Shown here piece after piece: positions 1 through 6,138 of a DNA stretch of 6,162 bases. Both the position numbers and the translations under genes were made by a program. Each line of letters opens with the position of its first letter. Within the stretch, counting starts at the first letter, position 1. The notes beneath the pieces are model-generated. The model made no database searches, was not told where the DNA came from, and saw only the letters and a list, made by a program, of their open reading frames with translations. The DNA lies in NCBI GenBank assembly GCA_963628435.1, contig CAVGEY010000037.1:1-6162 (forward strand), given 5' to 3'. The DNA comes from CAKSQF01 sp963628435. Lineage in GTDB: Bacteria > Bacillota > Clostridia > Oscillospirales > CAG-272.

Positions 1-539
1 ATTGCTCTGAGTGCAAAACCTGTCTCAACGGCGGGTCTGTATGCCCGAATTGCGGAAACGAGGAATCCGCTGTTTTCAGTGGAAATGTTGAAAGCTTCCT
101 TTCGGGTTCGGAAATAATAACTATTCAGCTTATAAATTCCGAAAATACAGAATCGACATATGAGATTACCATATCAGGCGGAGAACTGTCGGATAAAAAA
201 TATACAACAGCTTTCAGCATCCAGGATGTCATCTACGGTACATATACATTGAGGGTAACAAAGGCAAAACATGTAACGCGCGAGTATACAATAACAATAA
301 CTCCGAGTTCAACAGCACAGAATGTCAAGATTCATCCTATCGGCGATGTAAACGGTGACGGTAAGGTTTCGGTTGCGGATGTAACAACAATTTCTTCACA
401 TATTAAGAAAACAGCGCTTATAACCGATGATTATCTGTTAAAATGTGCGGATATCAATTCTGACGGAAAAATTTCGGTTGTTGATGTAACATCTGTTTCG
501 TCACATATAAAGAAAACCGCACTGCTCTGGAATGATTAA
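1..539 (+). CDS. C-terminal part of a secreted dockerin-bearing protein (5' end outside window)
   Basis: The frame is open from the first complete codon at base 3 to TAA at 537-539, so the gene begins before the window; the TTG at 249 is internal and not a start. Three parts are visible. First comes a Cys cluster, C-x2-C-x2-C-x6-C-x2-C (bases 3-53), resembling a small zinc-ribbon or disulfide knot. Next is a beta-rich segment (about 75-340) with a GTYTLRVTKAKHVTR stretch, typical of carboxypeptidase-regulatory-like/CnaB-type sandwiches. Last is a type I dockerin with two calcium loops (345-380 and 450-485), ending shortly after in LLWND. Dockerins bind cohesins on scaffoldin proteins, so the protein is probably an extracellular cellulosome-type or cell-surface component. 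The catalytic or binding part that would define its job lies outside the window. Similar Cys cluster, sandwich and dockerin tails are, from memory, common in Ruminococcus-like secreted proteins. Confidence 0.9.
   Translation, partial: CSECKTCLNGGSVCPNCGNEESAVFSGNVESFLSGSEIITIQLINSENTESTYEITISGGELSDKKYTTAFSIQDVIYGTYTLRVTKAKHVTREYTITITPSSTAQNVKIHPIGDVNGDGKVSVADVTTISSHIKKTALITDDYLLKCADINSDGKISVVDVTSVSSHIKKTALLWND
345..527 (+). repeat. Type I dockerin: two tandem calcium-binding repeats
   Basis: Two 26-residue repeats begin DVNGDGKVSVAD (345) and DINSDGKISVVD (450), and 19 of 26 positions are identical. Each has the D-x-N-x-D-G-x5-D calcium loop followed by a helix ending SSHIKKTAL. The positions that usually decide cohesin choice (10, 11, 17, 18 and 22 of each repeat) read V-A-S-S-K and V-V-S-S-K. 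The module is therefore almost symmetric, which fits the two-way (dual) binding known for type I dockerins. These residues differ from the Ser/Thr and Lys/Arg pairs of Clostridium thermocellum. Confidence 0.9.
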
Positions 540-560
540 ATCAAGTAAAAATGTTTAAGA

Positions 561-601
561 AAACACGGGCACACATTTCCCTTTATTGTGTGTCCGTGTT
601 T
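561..601. terminator. Intrinsic terminator, probably bidirectional, between convergent genes
   Basis: Bases 561-575 pair with 587-601 in a 15-bp stem (AACACGGGCACACA against TGTGTGTCCGTGTT plus one closing pair) with a single G-T wobble and an 11-base loop. On the plus strand it starts 21 bases after the dockerin gene's stop and is followed by TTTATTTTC. On the minus strand the stem is followed by TTTTCTT, so it can also end transcripts from the exporter operon. Confidence 0.8.
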
Positions 602-628
602 ATTTTCATAATATAGCAACAGTTGATC

Positions 629-659
629 AGATCAATTTCTTTATTTATAAATCGATCTC
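629..659 (-). other. Hairpin directly after the ATPase stop codon
   Basis: On the minus strand AGATCGATTT (659-650) pairs with AAATTGATCT (638-629): 10 pairs including one G-T, with a 10-base loop. It begins one base after the ATPase stop codon. No T-run follows, so it is not a classic terminator; it may protect the 3' end of the mRNA, with actual termination at 561-601. The stem is AT-rich and could be chance. Confidence 0.3.
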
Positions 660-1523
660 TTATCTTTCTTTGAAAACCATCAGATAATAATCTTCAAGAG
701 TCGGCTCGACAGAAACTGCGTCTTCTGTCGGCGCTTTCTCTGCAAGAATACGAAGTATTAACCGATTATTATATTGCGAAATATTTATAACATCAAATTC
801 AGCCTGCATACTATCGAGCTCGGCAGTTTCACATTTAACTTCCCAAACGCATCCGTTGATTTTTGATGCAAGCTGATGCGGAGGTCCAAAATCGGTTATG
901 ACACCATTCTTTAGAAATATCGCTTCCTTAGCGATATTTTCTATATCACTGACAACATGCGTTGCAATGATAATAATTTTTTTCAGTGAAATTCCGGCAA
1001 GATAATTTCTCACGGAAATTCTTCTTTTAGGATCAAGTCCCGCCGTAGGTTCGTCCAAAATAACGATTTCGGGATCACCTATAAGCGCCTGTGCGAGCGC
1101 AAGACGCTGCTTCATTCCTCCGGATAGCTCGGATATACGACGTTTCGGAATATCGGCAAGTTCCACTGCTTCAAGAGCTTCCCTAATCTGCTTTTCGGCA
1201 TCATCCCTGTTTATATCCTTGAGTAATGCTATATACCGCAAAAAGCCCTCAACAGTATAATTTGGATACATTCCGGGAAATTGAGGCATAAACCCCAATT
1301 TTTCTCGGAATTTTTTTCCGAGTTTTCGTATATCCTCACCGTCATAATTTATCACACCCGAATCGGCTGAAAGATTATCGGTAAGAATATTCATTAAAGT
1401 TGTTTTCCCTGCTCCGTTCGGCCCCATAAGCGCATAGATTCCGGGAGTGAGCGTAGCAGAAAAATGATCAAGTGCGTGATTTTTTCCGTAAGATTTATCA
1501 ACATTATCAAATTGTAATATCAT
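660..1523 (-). CDS. ABC-2 exporter ATP-binding protein
   Basis: This 287-residue protein is the cytoplasmic ATPase that powers the adjacent permease. All nucleotide-binding motifs are present in order: Walker A GPNGAGKTT (34-42), Q-loop Gln81 in FMPQF, signature LSGGMKQ (133-139), Walker B IVILDE (153-158), D-loop AGLD (161-164) and switch His189 (ATH). It should therefore be catalytically competent. The pattern matches the CcmA/BcrA-like group of ABC-2 export ATPases, and the end (VEPTLEDYYLMVF) is the short C-terminal segment usual in that group. The ATG is set by GAGGTGA five bases upstream, which overlaps the permease stop codon, so the two genes are translationally coupled. The order permease then ATPase is the reverse of the commoner arrangement. 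The substrate (antibiotic, peptide, lipid or other) cannot be told from sequence. Confidence 0.95.
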   Translation of the reverse strand: MILQFDNVDKSYGKNHALDHFSATLTPGIYALMGPNGAGKTTLMNILTDNLSADSGVINYDGEDIRKLGKKFREKLGFMPQFPGMYPNYTVEGFLRYIALLKDINRDDAEKQIREALEAVELADIPKRRISELSGGMKQRLALAQALIGDPEIVILDEPTAGLDPKRRISVRNYLAGISLKKIIIIATHVVSDIENIAKEAIFLKNGVITDFGPPHQLASKINGCVWEVKCETAELDSMQAEFDVINISQYNNRLILRILAEKAPTEDAVSVEPTLEDYYLMVFKER

Positions 1524-1528
1524 CTATA

Positions 1529-1535
1529 TCACCTC
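1529..1535 (-). promoter_or_regulatory. Ribosome binding site of the ATPase, overlapping the permease stop codon
   Basis: GAGGTGA is read on the minus strand five bases before the ATPase ATG. Its last three bases are the TGA stop of the permease, so ribosomes finishing the permease are placed to start the ATPase. This supports equal, coupled production of the two subunits. Confidence 0.85.
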
Positions 1536-3868
1536 GATTTATATGCACTTTTACAAAATTCAATGTAAGAGTAGATCATAGCACCGGTTAAAACTGCAAT
1601 CCATGACAGTGCAATTACAATAGCTTTTATTAAGCCGCCTGATTTCAGACAAAGCAGCAGCAGTCTGTCAACCGACAGCAAAGTCGATATGTCAAAATAA
1701 GACATAATGTTTATACCGAGAAGTGAAAGCATGTAAGGGATAAACATCATAACAAATACAGCAACGGTAAGCCATTCTGACCTTGTAATACAGGATACAC
1801 AAGCGGTAATAAGTCCGAATATCATATAAGTAATTATTCTGATAATCGCAACAAGCAAAATATAATTACCTATTGTAATTCCGCATTGAAGCGAAAGATA
1901 TGATTTTATTGTAAAAAGCGGAGAATCGATGCAAGTCATATCATATTTCGCAAAAACGAGCAAAATATCAAACGCATTAAATATCAATGCGAGCATCCCG
2001 GACAAAAGACAAGTTAGCCTTATCTTTGCCCAAAAAGCTTTCCTTTGACCATTTCCCGTACTTCTTAACAATCTGATAAAATCGGTTTCATATTCACGTG
2101 CAAAACCATCGCATAGCAGAAAAACAAGCAGAATTACGAGTAAATATTCAAAATCCATTGAAAACAATTTCATATACCCGACATCAAATGACGGCTTTGC
2201 GGAAATTCCAATTTCCTCGCTCTTTTCAACAAGATTTATCAGATCCTTTTGATAGTCTTTATAATAATCGAGCATATTTTTTGCATCATTCAGCTCTTCC
2301 CTGTATTCCCGATATTCAGCCTGCGTAATGCTTCCGTCTTTGCGTTTTACAGCCATCATATTGGCATAAGAATCAGTTGATATTTCAGCATAGTAGTCAC
2401 ATTTTTCACATACAGCATCGTATGTTTCCTCGAGCGAAAGATCCGAATAGTTGTCTATAATCGATTTTCTAATCTCATCATCATAATATATTTCTCCGTT
2501 GATAGTAGTAAACGATGAAATAATCTTTAAGGCAATAATCAATACGGCAATTACGATGACTTTTGTACGAAATATCTTTTTTGCCTCATAAAAAATCTGT
2601 CCATTCGAATGGCATGACGCATGAATGATTTCGGATATTCTTTTAAGAATACTTTTCTTTGTTGTTCCGACTCCTATCCCGAATTTAGTCCATACCATGT
2701 ATGTAAGTAAGGTAAAAATAGCAATCAACGATGCAAAGTAAATCGGTATAGTCAGTGTATCGGCAATAGGATGACCGAAAAAATGCACCGGAGTCCATAA
2801 CGAAAATAGTTTTTCTGCGGATGATACTGTTATCAAATTGGTAAGTCTAAAGAAATTCTGATTTTGTGCAAATACAGAAACAACATACGATATGCCAACA
2901 AACGCTGCTGAAATTATCATCGACAGTGCACCGTTGCGTATTGATACCGAAAAGAAACCTGTGATTATGCAGACAGTATATGCGCCTGCAAGCATAAGTA
3001 AAAATGTAAGAATAAAACACGTCAAAGTGTTTAGAATGTAAGTTGATGAATCAAAAGCGCCGATTTCCTGTATTGCGGAAAAAGGAGAAGAAAACCCGAC
3101 ACTGAAACCGATAATCAGAAATGTTATAAAAACCAAAAGCAGAGATATAATTAGAATAAGTGCAAACGCTGCAATCAATTTGAAAAATACGGTTTTGGCT
3201 CTGCCTTTTTGCATAGTTCGAAGAACCAAATGCATCCCGCTGTCTTTTTCGAGCATGAACATCCTGCCACCTATAAATATTGCGGCAAGTATCATGAACA
3301 AATAAGTTCCGCTGTATGAAAAGAGAATATCCCATCCGTATACAAGATTTTCAGACAGATTTACTTTTTTAATGGCATTTTGTGTCTTTTCAATCATGCA
3401 AATCTGATATCGGTATGAAAAACTATTCTTCTCATACCCGTTTTCAAGATAATTCTTTATTGAGCGGATAAGATCGTTAAGCTTAAATTTATTTGTCTCC
3501 TTATAGTCATCGTTTTTAACGATGTTTTCATAATATTTTTTTATAATCTCATAATCATCAAGCTTATCCGAGAAGTTATGTGGGACTGCCGGCTTTTCCG
3601 GGACCTCATTTTGCCTTTTATCTGCATTTGGACCGAATCGTGAATTTATCCAATCTTTAAAGTCATTTTCGTATTTTTCATACTCTTTTTCGTATGTTTC
3701 ATAGATCGTGCGAATTTGTTCGGGATCCTTTTTATTGACCTCATCAACAGATTTAAGATCGTCAAGATATTCAAGCTCCGGTTTACTTTTAATAAAAATA
3801 AAACACAATATACCGTTAACAAGAATCAGTGCGGCGATTATTATTGGCATAAGTCTTCCAGATAACAT
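1529..3868 (-). CDS. ABC-2 exporter permease, internally duplicated, 12 predicted TM segments
   Basis: The open frame codes for 779 residues forming the membrane channel of the exporter. By hydrophobicity it has two halves with the same plan: one TM, a charged, Tyr-rich and probably helical outside domain, then five TM. TM segments lie near 7-26, 182-201, 230-255, 279-303, 313-334, 371-392, then 434-452, 572-587, 616-640, 667-690, 699-718 and 746-768. The outside domains span about 27-180 and 453-571. After TM2 and TM8 both halves carry E-x9-R-[ST]-x6-K-x4-K (E207 and E592), supporting duplication and fusion of two ABC-2 units. The start is doubtful. ATG 3868 has no good ribosome binding site and sits inside an A7 run; ATG 3850 (Met7) has a weak GGAAG. 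A better initiation region lies upstream in another frame (3841-3897). No promoter is evident directly upstream. The ATPase gene follows after five bases. Confidence 0.9.
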   Translation of the reverse strand: MLSGRLMPIIIAALILVNGILCFIFIKSKPELEYLDDLKSVDEVNKKDPEQIRTIYETYEKEYEKYENDFKDWINSRFGPNADKRQNEVPEKPAVPHNFSDKLDDYEIIKKYYENIVKNDDYKETNKFKLNDLIRSIKNYLENGYEKNSFSYRYQICMIEKTQNAIKKVNLSENLVYGWDILFSYSGTYLFMILAAIFIGGRMFMLEKDSGMHLVLRTMQKGRAKTVFFKLIAAFALILIISLLLVFITFLIIGFSVGFSSPFSAIQEIGAFDSSTYILNTLTCFILTFLLMLAGAYTVCIITGFFSVSIRNGALSMIISAAFVGISYVVSVFAQNQNFFRLTNLITVSSAEKLFSLWTPVHFFGHPIADTLTIPIYFASLIAIFTLLTYMVWTKFGIGVGTTKKSILKRISEIIHASCHSNGQIFYEAKKIFRTKVIVIAVLIIALKIISSFTTINGEIYYDDEIRKSIIDNYSDLSLEETYDAVCEKCDYYAEISTDSYANMMAVKRKDGSITQAEYREYREELNDAKNMLDYYKDYQKDLINLVEKSEEIGISAKPSFDVGYMKLFSMDFEYLLVILLVFLLCDGFAREYETDFIRLLRSTGNGQRKAFWAKIRLTCLLSGMLALIFNAFDILLVFAKYDMTCIDSPLFTIKSYLSLQCGITIGNYILLVAIIRIITYMIFGLITACVSCITRSEWLTVAVFVMMFIPYMLSLLGINIMSYFDISTLLSVDRLLLLCLKSGGLIKAIVIALSWIAVLTGAMIYSYIEFCKSAYKSR

Positions 3869-3897
3869 TTTTTTAACTCATAAAAACAAAGTCGCAA
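3841..3897 (-). other. Out-of-frame N-terminus of the permease: short TTG frame across an A7 slip site
   Basis: A TTG at 3897-3895, six bases after AAGGCGGTGA, opens a frame reading MRLCFYELKK that runs into seven A (3874-3868). In this frame it continues CYLEDLCQ and stops at TAA (3843-3841), 18 codons in all. Shifting -1 on the A run gives MRLCFYELKK followed by MLSGRLMPII, which is the open permease frame. The start of the permease's second half reads FYEAKKIFRTK (426-436) before TM7, matching FYELKKMLSGR before TM1, so these codons look like the true N-terminus. The heptamer A_AAA_AAA is in register for -1 ribosomal slippage. Other explanations are a one-base deletion (eight A to seven), a homopolymer sequencing error, RNA polymerase slippage, or restart at ATG 3868 or 3850. 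Confidence 0.7.
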
Positions 3898-3903
3898 GGA
3901 CAC

Positions 3904-3913
3904 TCACCGCCTT
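3904..3913 (-). promoter_or_regulatory. Near-consensus ribosome binding site for the upstream TTG start
   Basis: AAGGCGGTGA differs from the ideal AAGGAGGTGA at one base. It lies six bases before TTG 3897 and directly abuts GTG 3903, which is too close to be used well. It is some 35 bases from ATG 3868, too far to serve it. It therefore points to initiation in the other frame. Confidence 0.65.
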
Positions 3914-3927
3914 ATAAGTAAATTATT

Positions 3928-3986
3928 TTGTAAAAGGCGTTTTTAGCAGACGCATCGATACGCAGCTAAAAACGCCCATTTTACAA
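3928..3986 (-). terminator. Large hairpin between the lipoprotein gene and the exporter genes
   Basis: A perfect 12-bp stem, GGCGTTTTTAGC with GCTAAAAACGCC (3936-3947 and 3965-3976), is extended outward, after a two-base bulge, by eight more pairs, TTGTAAAA with TTTTACAA (3928-3935 and 3979-3986). The loop can form a further small stem, CGTA-TCGA-TGCG. On the minus strand the inner stem is followed directly by TTTT and preceded by AAAA, the layout of an intrinsic terminator. It starts 32 bases after the lipoprotein stop codon, so it probably ends that transcript or lets only part of it through to the exporter. I see no convincing promoter between it and the permease. Confidence 0.7.
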
Positions 3987-4018
3987 CTTTAGAAATTAAC
4001 CTCTACTTTTGATATTTA

Positions 4019-5374
4019 TTATTGTCTGGGTTTGATCACCATGCCGGAACCCTCCGCATCATCGACATAGTAAACTTCATTTGTCTCAAAATCGTAAAGC
4101 ATACGATAACAACAAGCATCACCCAGTGTAATAAATAATCCCTTTTCGGTTGTAGGTCTTATATTACATATAATATATCTATTACACAGATAACTATAAT
4201 CAACACCCTCAAAGAACAACCCGGAGTCAGCAATAAAATCTTCGGTTTTAAGTGTTGTCAGGTCTGTTCTGCACAATCTTCCATTGTTGAAATTATAATA
4301 GCAATACGCATTATCTTTTTCTTTGAAATCAAAAGGCGTAAAGTAGAAATAATTACCGGATATACCATGATCGCAACACTCAAAAACATCTTTTGCAACA
4401 AGTTCACTTTCCGCATCGGGATTATCGAGCGGTACGCGTTTTATGTTGTAAACAAACGGAGTTATATATTGTTGAGGTTCGGTTCCGGAAACAGGTACTG
4501 ATCTTTCCTCATAGTCATCTCTGAAATATATGTAACCACCGTTAATAAACATACCTATATCTCTTTCACTAACCATTACCGTATACAGTTCAGGAGGGGT
4601 AAAAACAGACTTGTATTCGGTAAGCTCGTTGTCCGAAACATGTAGTGTGCCTGTCAGCCATTCATAAAAGTATACTTTATCTTCCTCAGCATATATAGGC
4701 TCTATTCTTTTTTCATCAATCGAAACAAATGTTGCTTTTTTTGTTTTTTTGTTTATTGCTTCAATAATCCAGCCGCCTGTTCCATAGTTTTCTGAAACAT
4801 AGATATAATCACCATATGACATTAACTGCGATGGCTGTCCTTTTAGCTCGCACAGCTCTTCCCTAACATTGCTTGATAAGCTATATTTGTACAAATAATA
4901 GGGTTCGGATTCGGAGTTTGAACCTTTTTTTTGCTGCGTTATATAAAAAACAGGATACGACCCGGCGCTCTCGTATGCATCAAGAAGAAACCTACATGAA
5001 CCGCGCAAATCAGCCGGACAATTGTCGGAATCCGAATGTTCTTCATTACAGACTTTTACATGCGTCTGCCCAAGAAATCCATTATGCTCATATTCTTCTT
5101 CGCTGCGCTTGTAGCTTCTCATTTCTCTTTCCAGATTTGAAAGATCAATATATGAGAGCATTGACTGCGAATTACATCCAAATGCATAATTTTGATATAC
5201 AGTAGTATAATGCTTCGAATCGGAATCGAAATACGGTTTTAGAGAGTAATCATAATTACCGTATATACAGAGTTCTTCTTTATCATCGTCTAAATCTATA
5301 TCATTGTATCTACATCCGGTCAGACAAATTAAAAACAAAAACAAAAAGCAAAGTAATCTTATCAGTTGCTTCAT
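4019..5374 (-). CDS. Cys-rich surface lipoprotein with beta-propeller-like repeats
   Basis: The 451-residue product starts with a lipoprotein signal peptide (MKQLIRLLCF, then a Leu/Phe core) and lipobox LTGC with Cys21, so it should be anchored on the outer face of the membrane. I chose ATG 5374 because AAAGGTGA lies five bases before it; the GTG nine bases upstream falls inside that ribosome binding site. The mature part repeats a Gly/Asp-Tyr-Ile-Tyr strand pattern: GDYIYV (188), DKVYFY (232), GGYIYF (279), GNYFYF (340) and NEVYYV (432). This is the look of beta-propeller lipoproteins of the DUF5050/TolB-like type; the assignment is by eye. Besides Cys21 the mature chain has 14 Cys, including CC pairs at 333-334 and 421-422, unusual for an exposed protein. 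It follows the small secreted gene by 77 bases with no hairpin between, so the two are probably co-transcribed. Function unknown; it may be an exporter partner or sensor. Confidence 0.85.
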   Translation of the reverse strand: MKQLIRLLCFLFLFLICLTGCRYNDIDLDDDKEELCIYGNYDYSLKPYFDSDSKHYTTVYQNYAFGCNSQSMLSYIDLSNLEREMRSYKRSEEEYEHNGFLGQTHVKVCNEEHSDSDNCPADLRGSCRFLLDAYESAGSYPVFYITQQKKGSNSESEPYYLYKYSLSSNVREELCELKGQPSQLMSYGDYIYVSENYGTGGWIIEAINKKTKKATFVSIDEKRIEPIYAEEDKVYFYEWLTGTLHVSDNELTEYKSVFTPPELYTVMVSERDIGMFINGGYIYFRDDYEERSVPVSGTEPQQYITPFVYNIKRVPLDNPDAESELVAKDVFECCDHGISGNYFYFTPFDFKEKDNAYCYYNFNNGRLCRTDLTTLKTEDFIADSGLFFEGVDYSYLCNRYIICNIRPTTEKGLFITLGDACCYRMLYDFETNEVYYVDDAEGSGMVIKPRQ

Positions 5375-5379
5375 ATATG

Positions 5380-5387
5380 TCACCTTT
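5380..5387 (-). promoter_or_regulatory. Ribosome binding site that fixes the lipoprotein start at ATG 5374
   Basis: AAAGGTGA is read on the minus strand five bases before ATG 5374. The alternative GTG (5383-5381) is part of this site and so cannot be initiated from it. With ATG 5374 the signal peptide begins in the usual way with Met-Lys. Confidence 0.75.
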
Positions 5388-5451
5388 CTGAATTAAAGTA
5401 GTTATTTAAGAATGTGATTAAACCTTGCAATAAGATATCCTTTATTTTCAG

Positions 5452-6036
5452 TTAGTTTAACTCATCGAGATAATCAAGACCATGATTGAAGATCTGCGAC
5501 AATGACTTTCTTATGGAATGTTCATATATCTCTCCGGTAAGCTGGCTTTCATAACCGCGAGGTGTATTCGGCTGATAGTTATAGGAAGAATTGATATATT
5601 TGTCTTCCGATAATGACATTGAACCGATAACGTATCTTGTAACCTGTGTTTCATCAAAATACAGCGAATTTTTATATTTCATGTCTTCTTCATAGCATGT
5701 ATTACCATCCAAATAACCGCAATCTTTGACAAGAGTTTTGAAAGACGAAGTTTTATTTTGGTATACAACACCAAAGCAAAGATTCAAATATACATGGTCA
5801 TTTGTCGGCACGGTTTTTGCTGTATAAACCATCCCTGATGTATAACCCTTATAAAAAGTTTGTCCGGTATGTTCGATAAAAAACTGATATCCGAAATAAG
5901 TATCAAGTGAGTCGTCAAGATCATAATAAAAACAGTATGGTAAATTTTCATAGCTGTTTTCTGAAGCATAAATGGGATTGAGCATAAAAGAGAAAATAAT
6001 AGTAATCATAATGAGAAACGAAATAATCTTTTTCAT
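5452..6036 (-). CDS. Small secreted protein of unknown function
   Basis: This 194-residue protein has a clear signal peptide: MKK, a hydrophobic core to about residue 19, and a likely signal peptidase I cut after Ala24 (IYA|SE). There is no lipobox, cell-wall sorting motif or later TM segment, so it is expected to be released. The mature part of about 170 residues is rich in Tyr, Asp, Asn and Ser, probably beta-rich, and has four Cys (35, 87, 106 and 114) that could form two disulfides; the last two lie in C-x7-C. I do not recognise the family. The ATG is preceded by GGGAGAAAGG, and a strong promoter lies about 35 bases upstream, making this the first gene of its transcript, followed by the lipoprotein. 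It could be an exported partner of the lipoprotein, but size and signal peptide suggest Sec export rather than export by the nearby ABC system. Confidence 0.85.
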   Translation of the reverse strand: MKKIISFLIMITIIFSFMLNPIYASENSYENLPYCFYYDLDDSLDTYFGYQFFIEHTGQTFYKGYTSGMVYTAKTVPTNDHVYLNLCFGVVYQNKTSSFKTLVKDCGYLDGNTCYEEDMKYKNSLYFDETQVTRYVIGSMSLSEDKYINSSYNYQPNTPRGYESQLTGEIYEHSIRKSLSQIFNHGLDYLDELN

Positions 6037-6069
6037 AATACCTTTCTCCCTTATAGCTTTATTGATTCT

Positions 6070-6098
6070 ATTCTACACGATATAATAATATTTGTCAA
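6070..6098 (-). promoter_or_regulatory. Strong sigma-A-type promoter for the secreted protein-lipoprotein operon
   Basis: On the minus strand a perfect -35 TTGACA (6098-6093) and a -10 TAGAAT (6075-6070, five of six) are 17 bases apart. The start of transcription should fall near 6063, giving a leader of about 27 bases with the ribosome binding site. A run of eleven A on the same strand (6118-6108) lies just upstream of -35 and could act as an UP-like or bent-DNA element. Confidence 0.8.
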
Positions 6099-6119
6099 AA
6101 CATCGGCTTTTTTTTTTTA

Positions 6120-6138
6120 TTTGTGATATATGCACAAA
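6120..6138. promoter_or_regulatory. Possible operator: inverted repeat upstream of the promoter
   Basis: TTTGTG (6120-6125) and CACAAA (6133-6138) form an inverted repeat with a 7-base centre, about 20 bases upstream of the -35 box. The TGTG...CACA ends resemble activator sites of the Crp/Fnr kind, but the spacing is not the classic one and the area is AT-rich. It is a weak call. Confidence 0.2.

Noticed and set aside
249..539. Complete 96-residue gene starting at TTG 249
   Set aside because: The same frame is open back to base 3 with a coherent Cys cluster and beta-sandwich, there is no ribosome binding site, and 249 cuts through the sandwich domain.
2098..2328. Plus-strand open frame inside the permease
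   Set aside because: Antisense shadow of a clear membrane protein gene; low-complexity product without recognisable domain or ribosome binding site.
3051..3335. Minus-strand open frame in a second frame of the permease
   Set aside because: Overlaps TM2 to TM3 coding sequence of the permease; no domain.
3708..3917. Plus-strand open frame across the permease start
   Set aside because: Antisense to the permease N-terminus and its ribosome binding site; no sign of a real protein.
3869..3927. Promoter directly before the permease
   Set aside because: TATAAG and AATAAT occur, but no -35 box lies at acceptable spacing from either.
3928..3986. Hairpin as a miniature transposable element
   Set aside because: No target-site duplication is visible at its flanks and its place after a stop codon with a T-run suits a terminator better. 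A genome-wide copy count would decide.
4873..5205. Plus-strand open frame inside the lipoprotein gene
   Set aside because: Shadow frame; product is unstructured in appearance and lacks its own start signals.
5375..5383. GTG 5383 as lipoprotein start
   Set aside because: The GTG lies inside AAAGGTGA, the ribosome binding site for ATG 5374.
5784..5969. Minus-strand 61-residue open frame inside the secreted protein gene
   Set aside because: Fully nested in another frame of a gene with signal peptide and promoter; no ribosome binding site noted.
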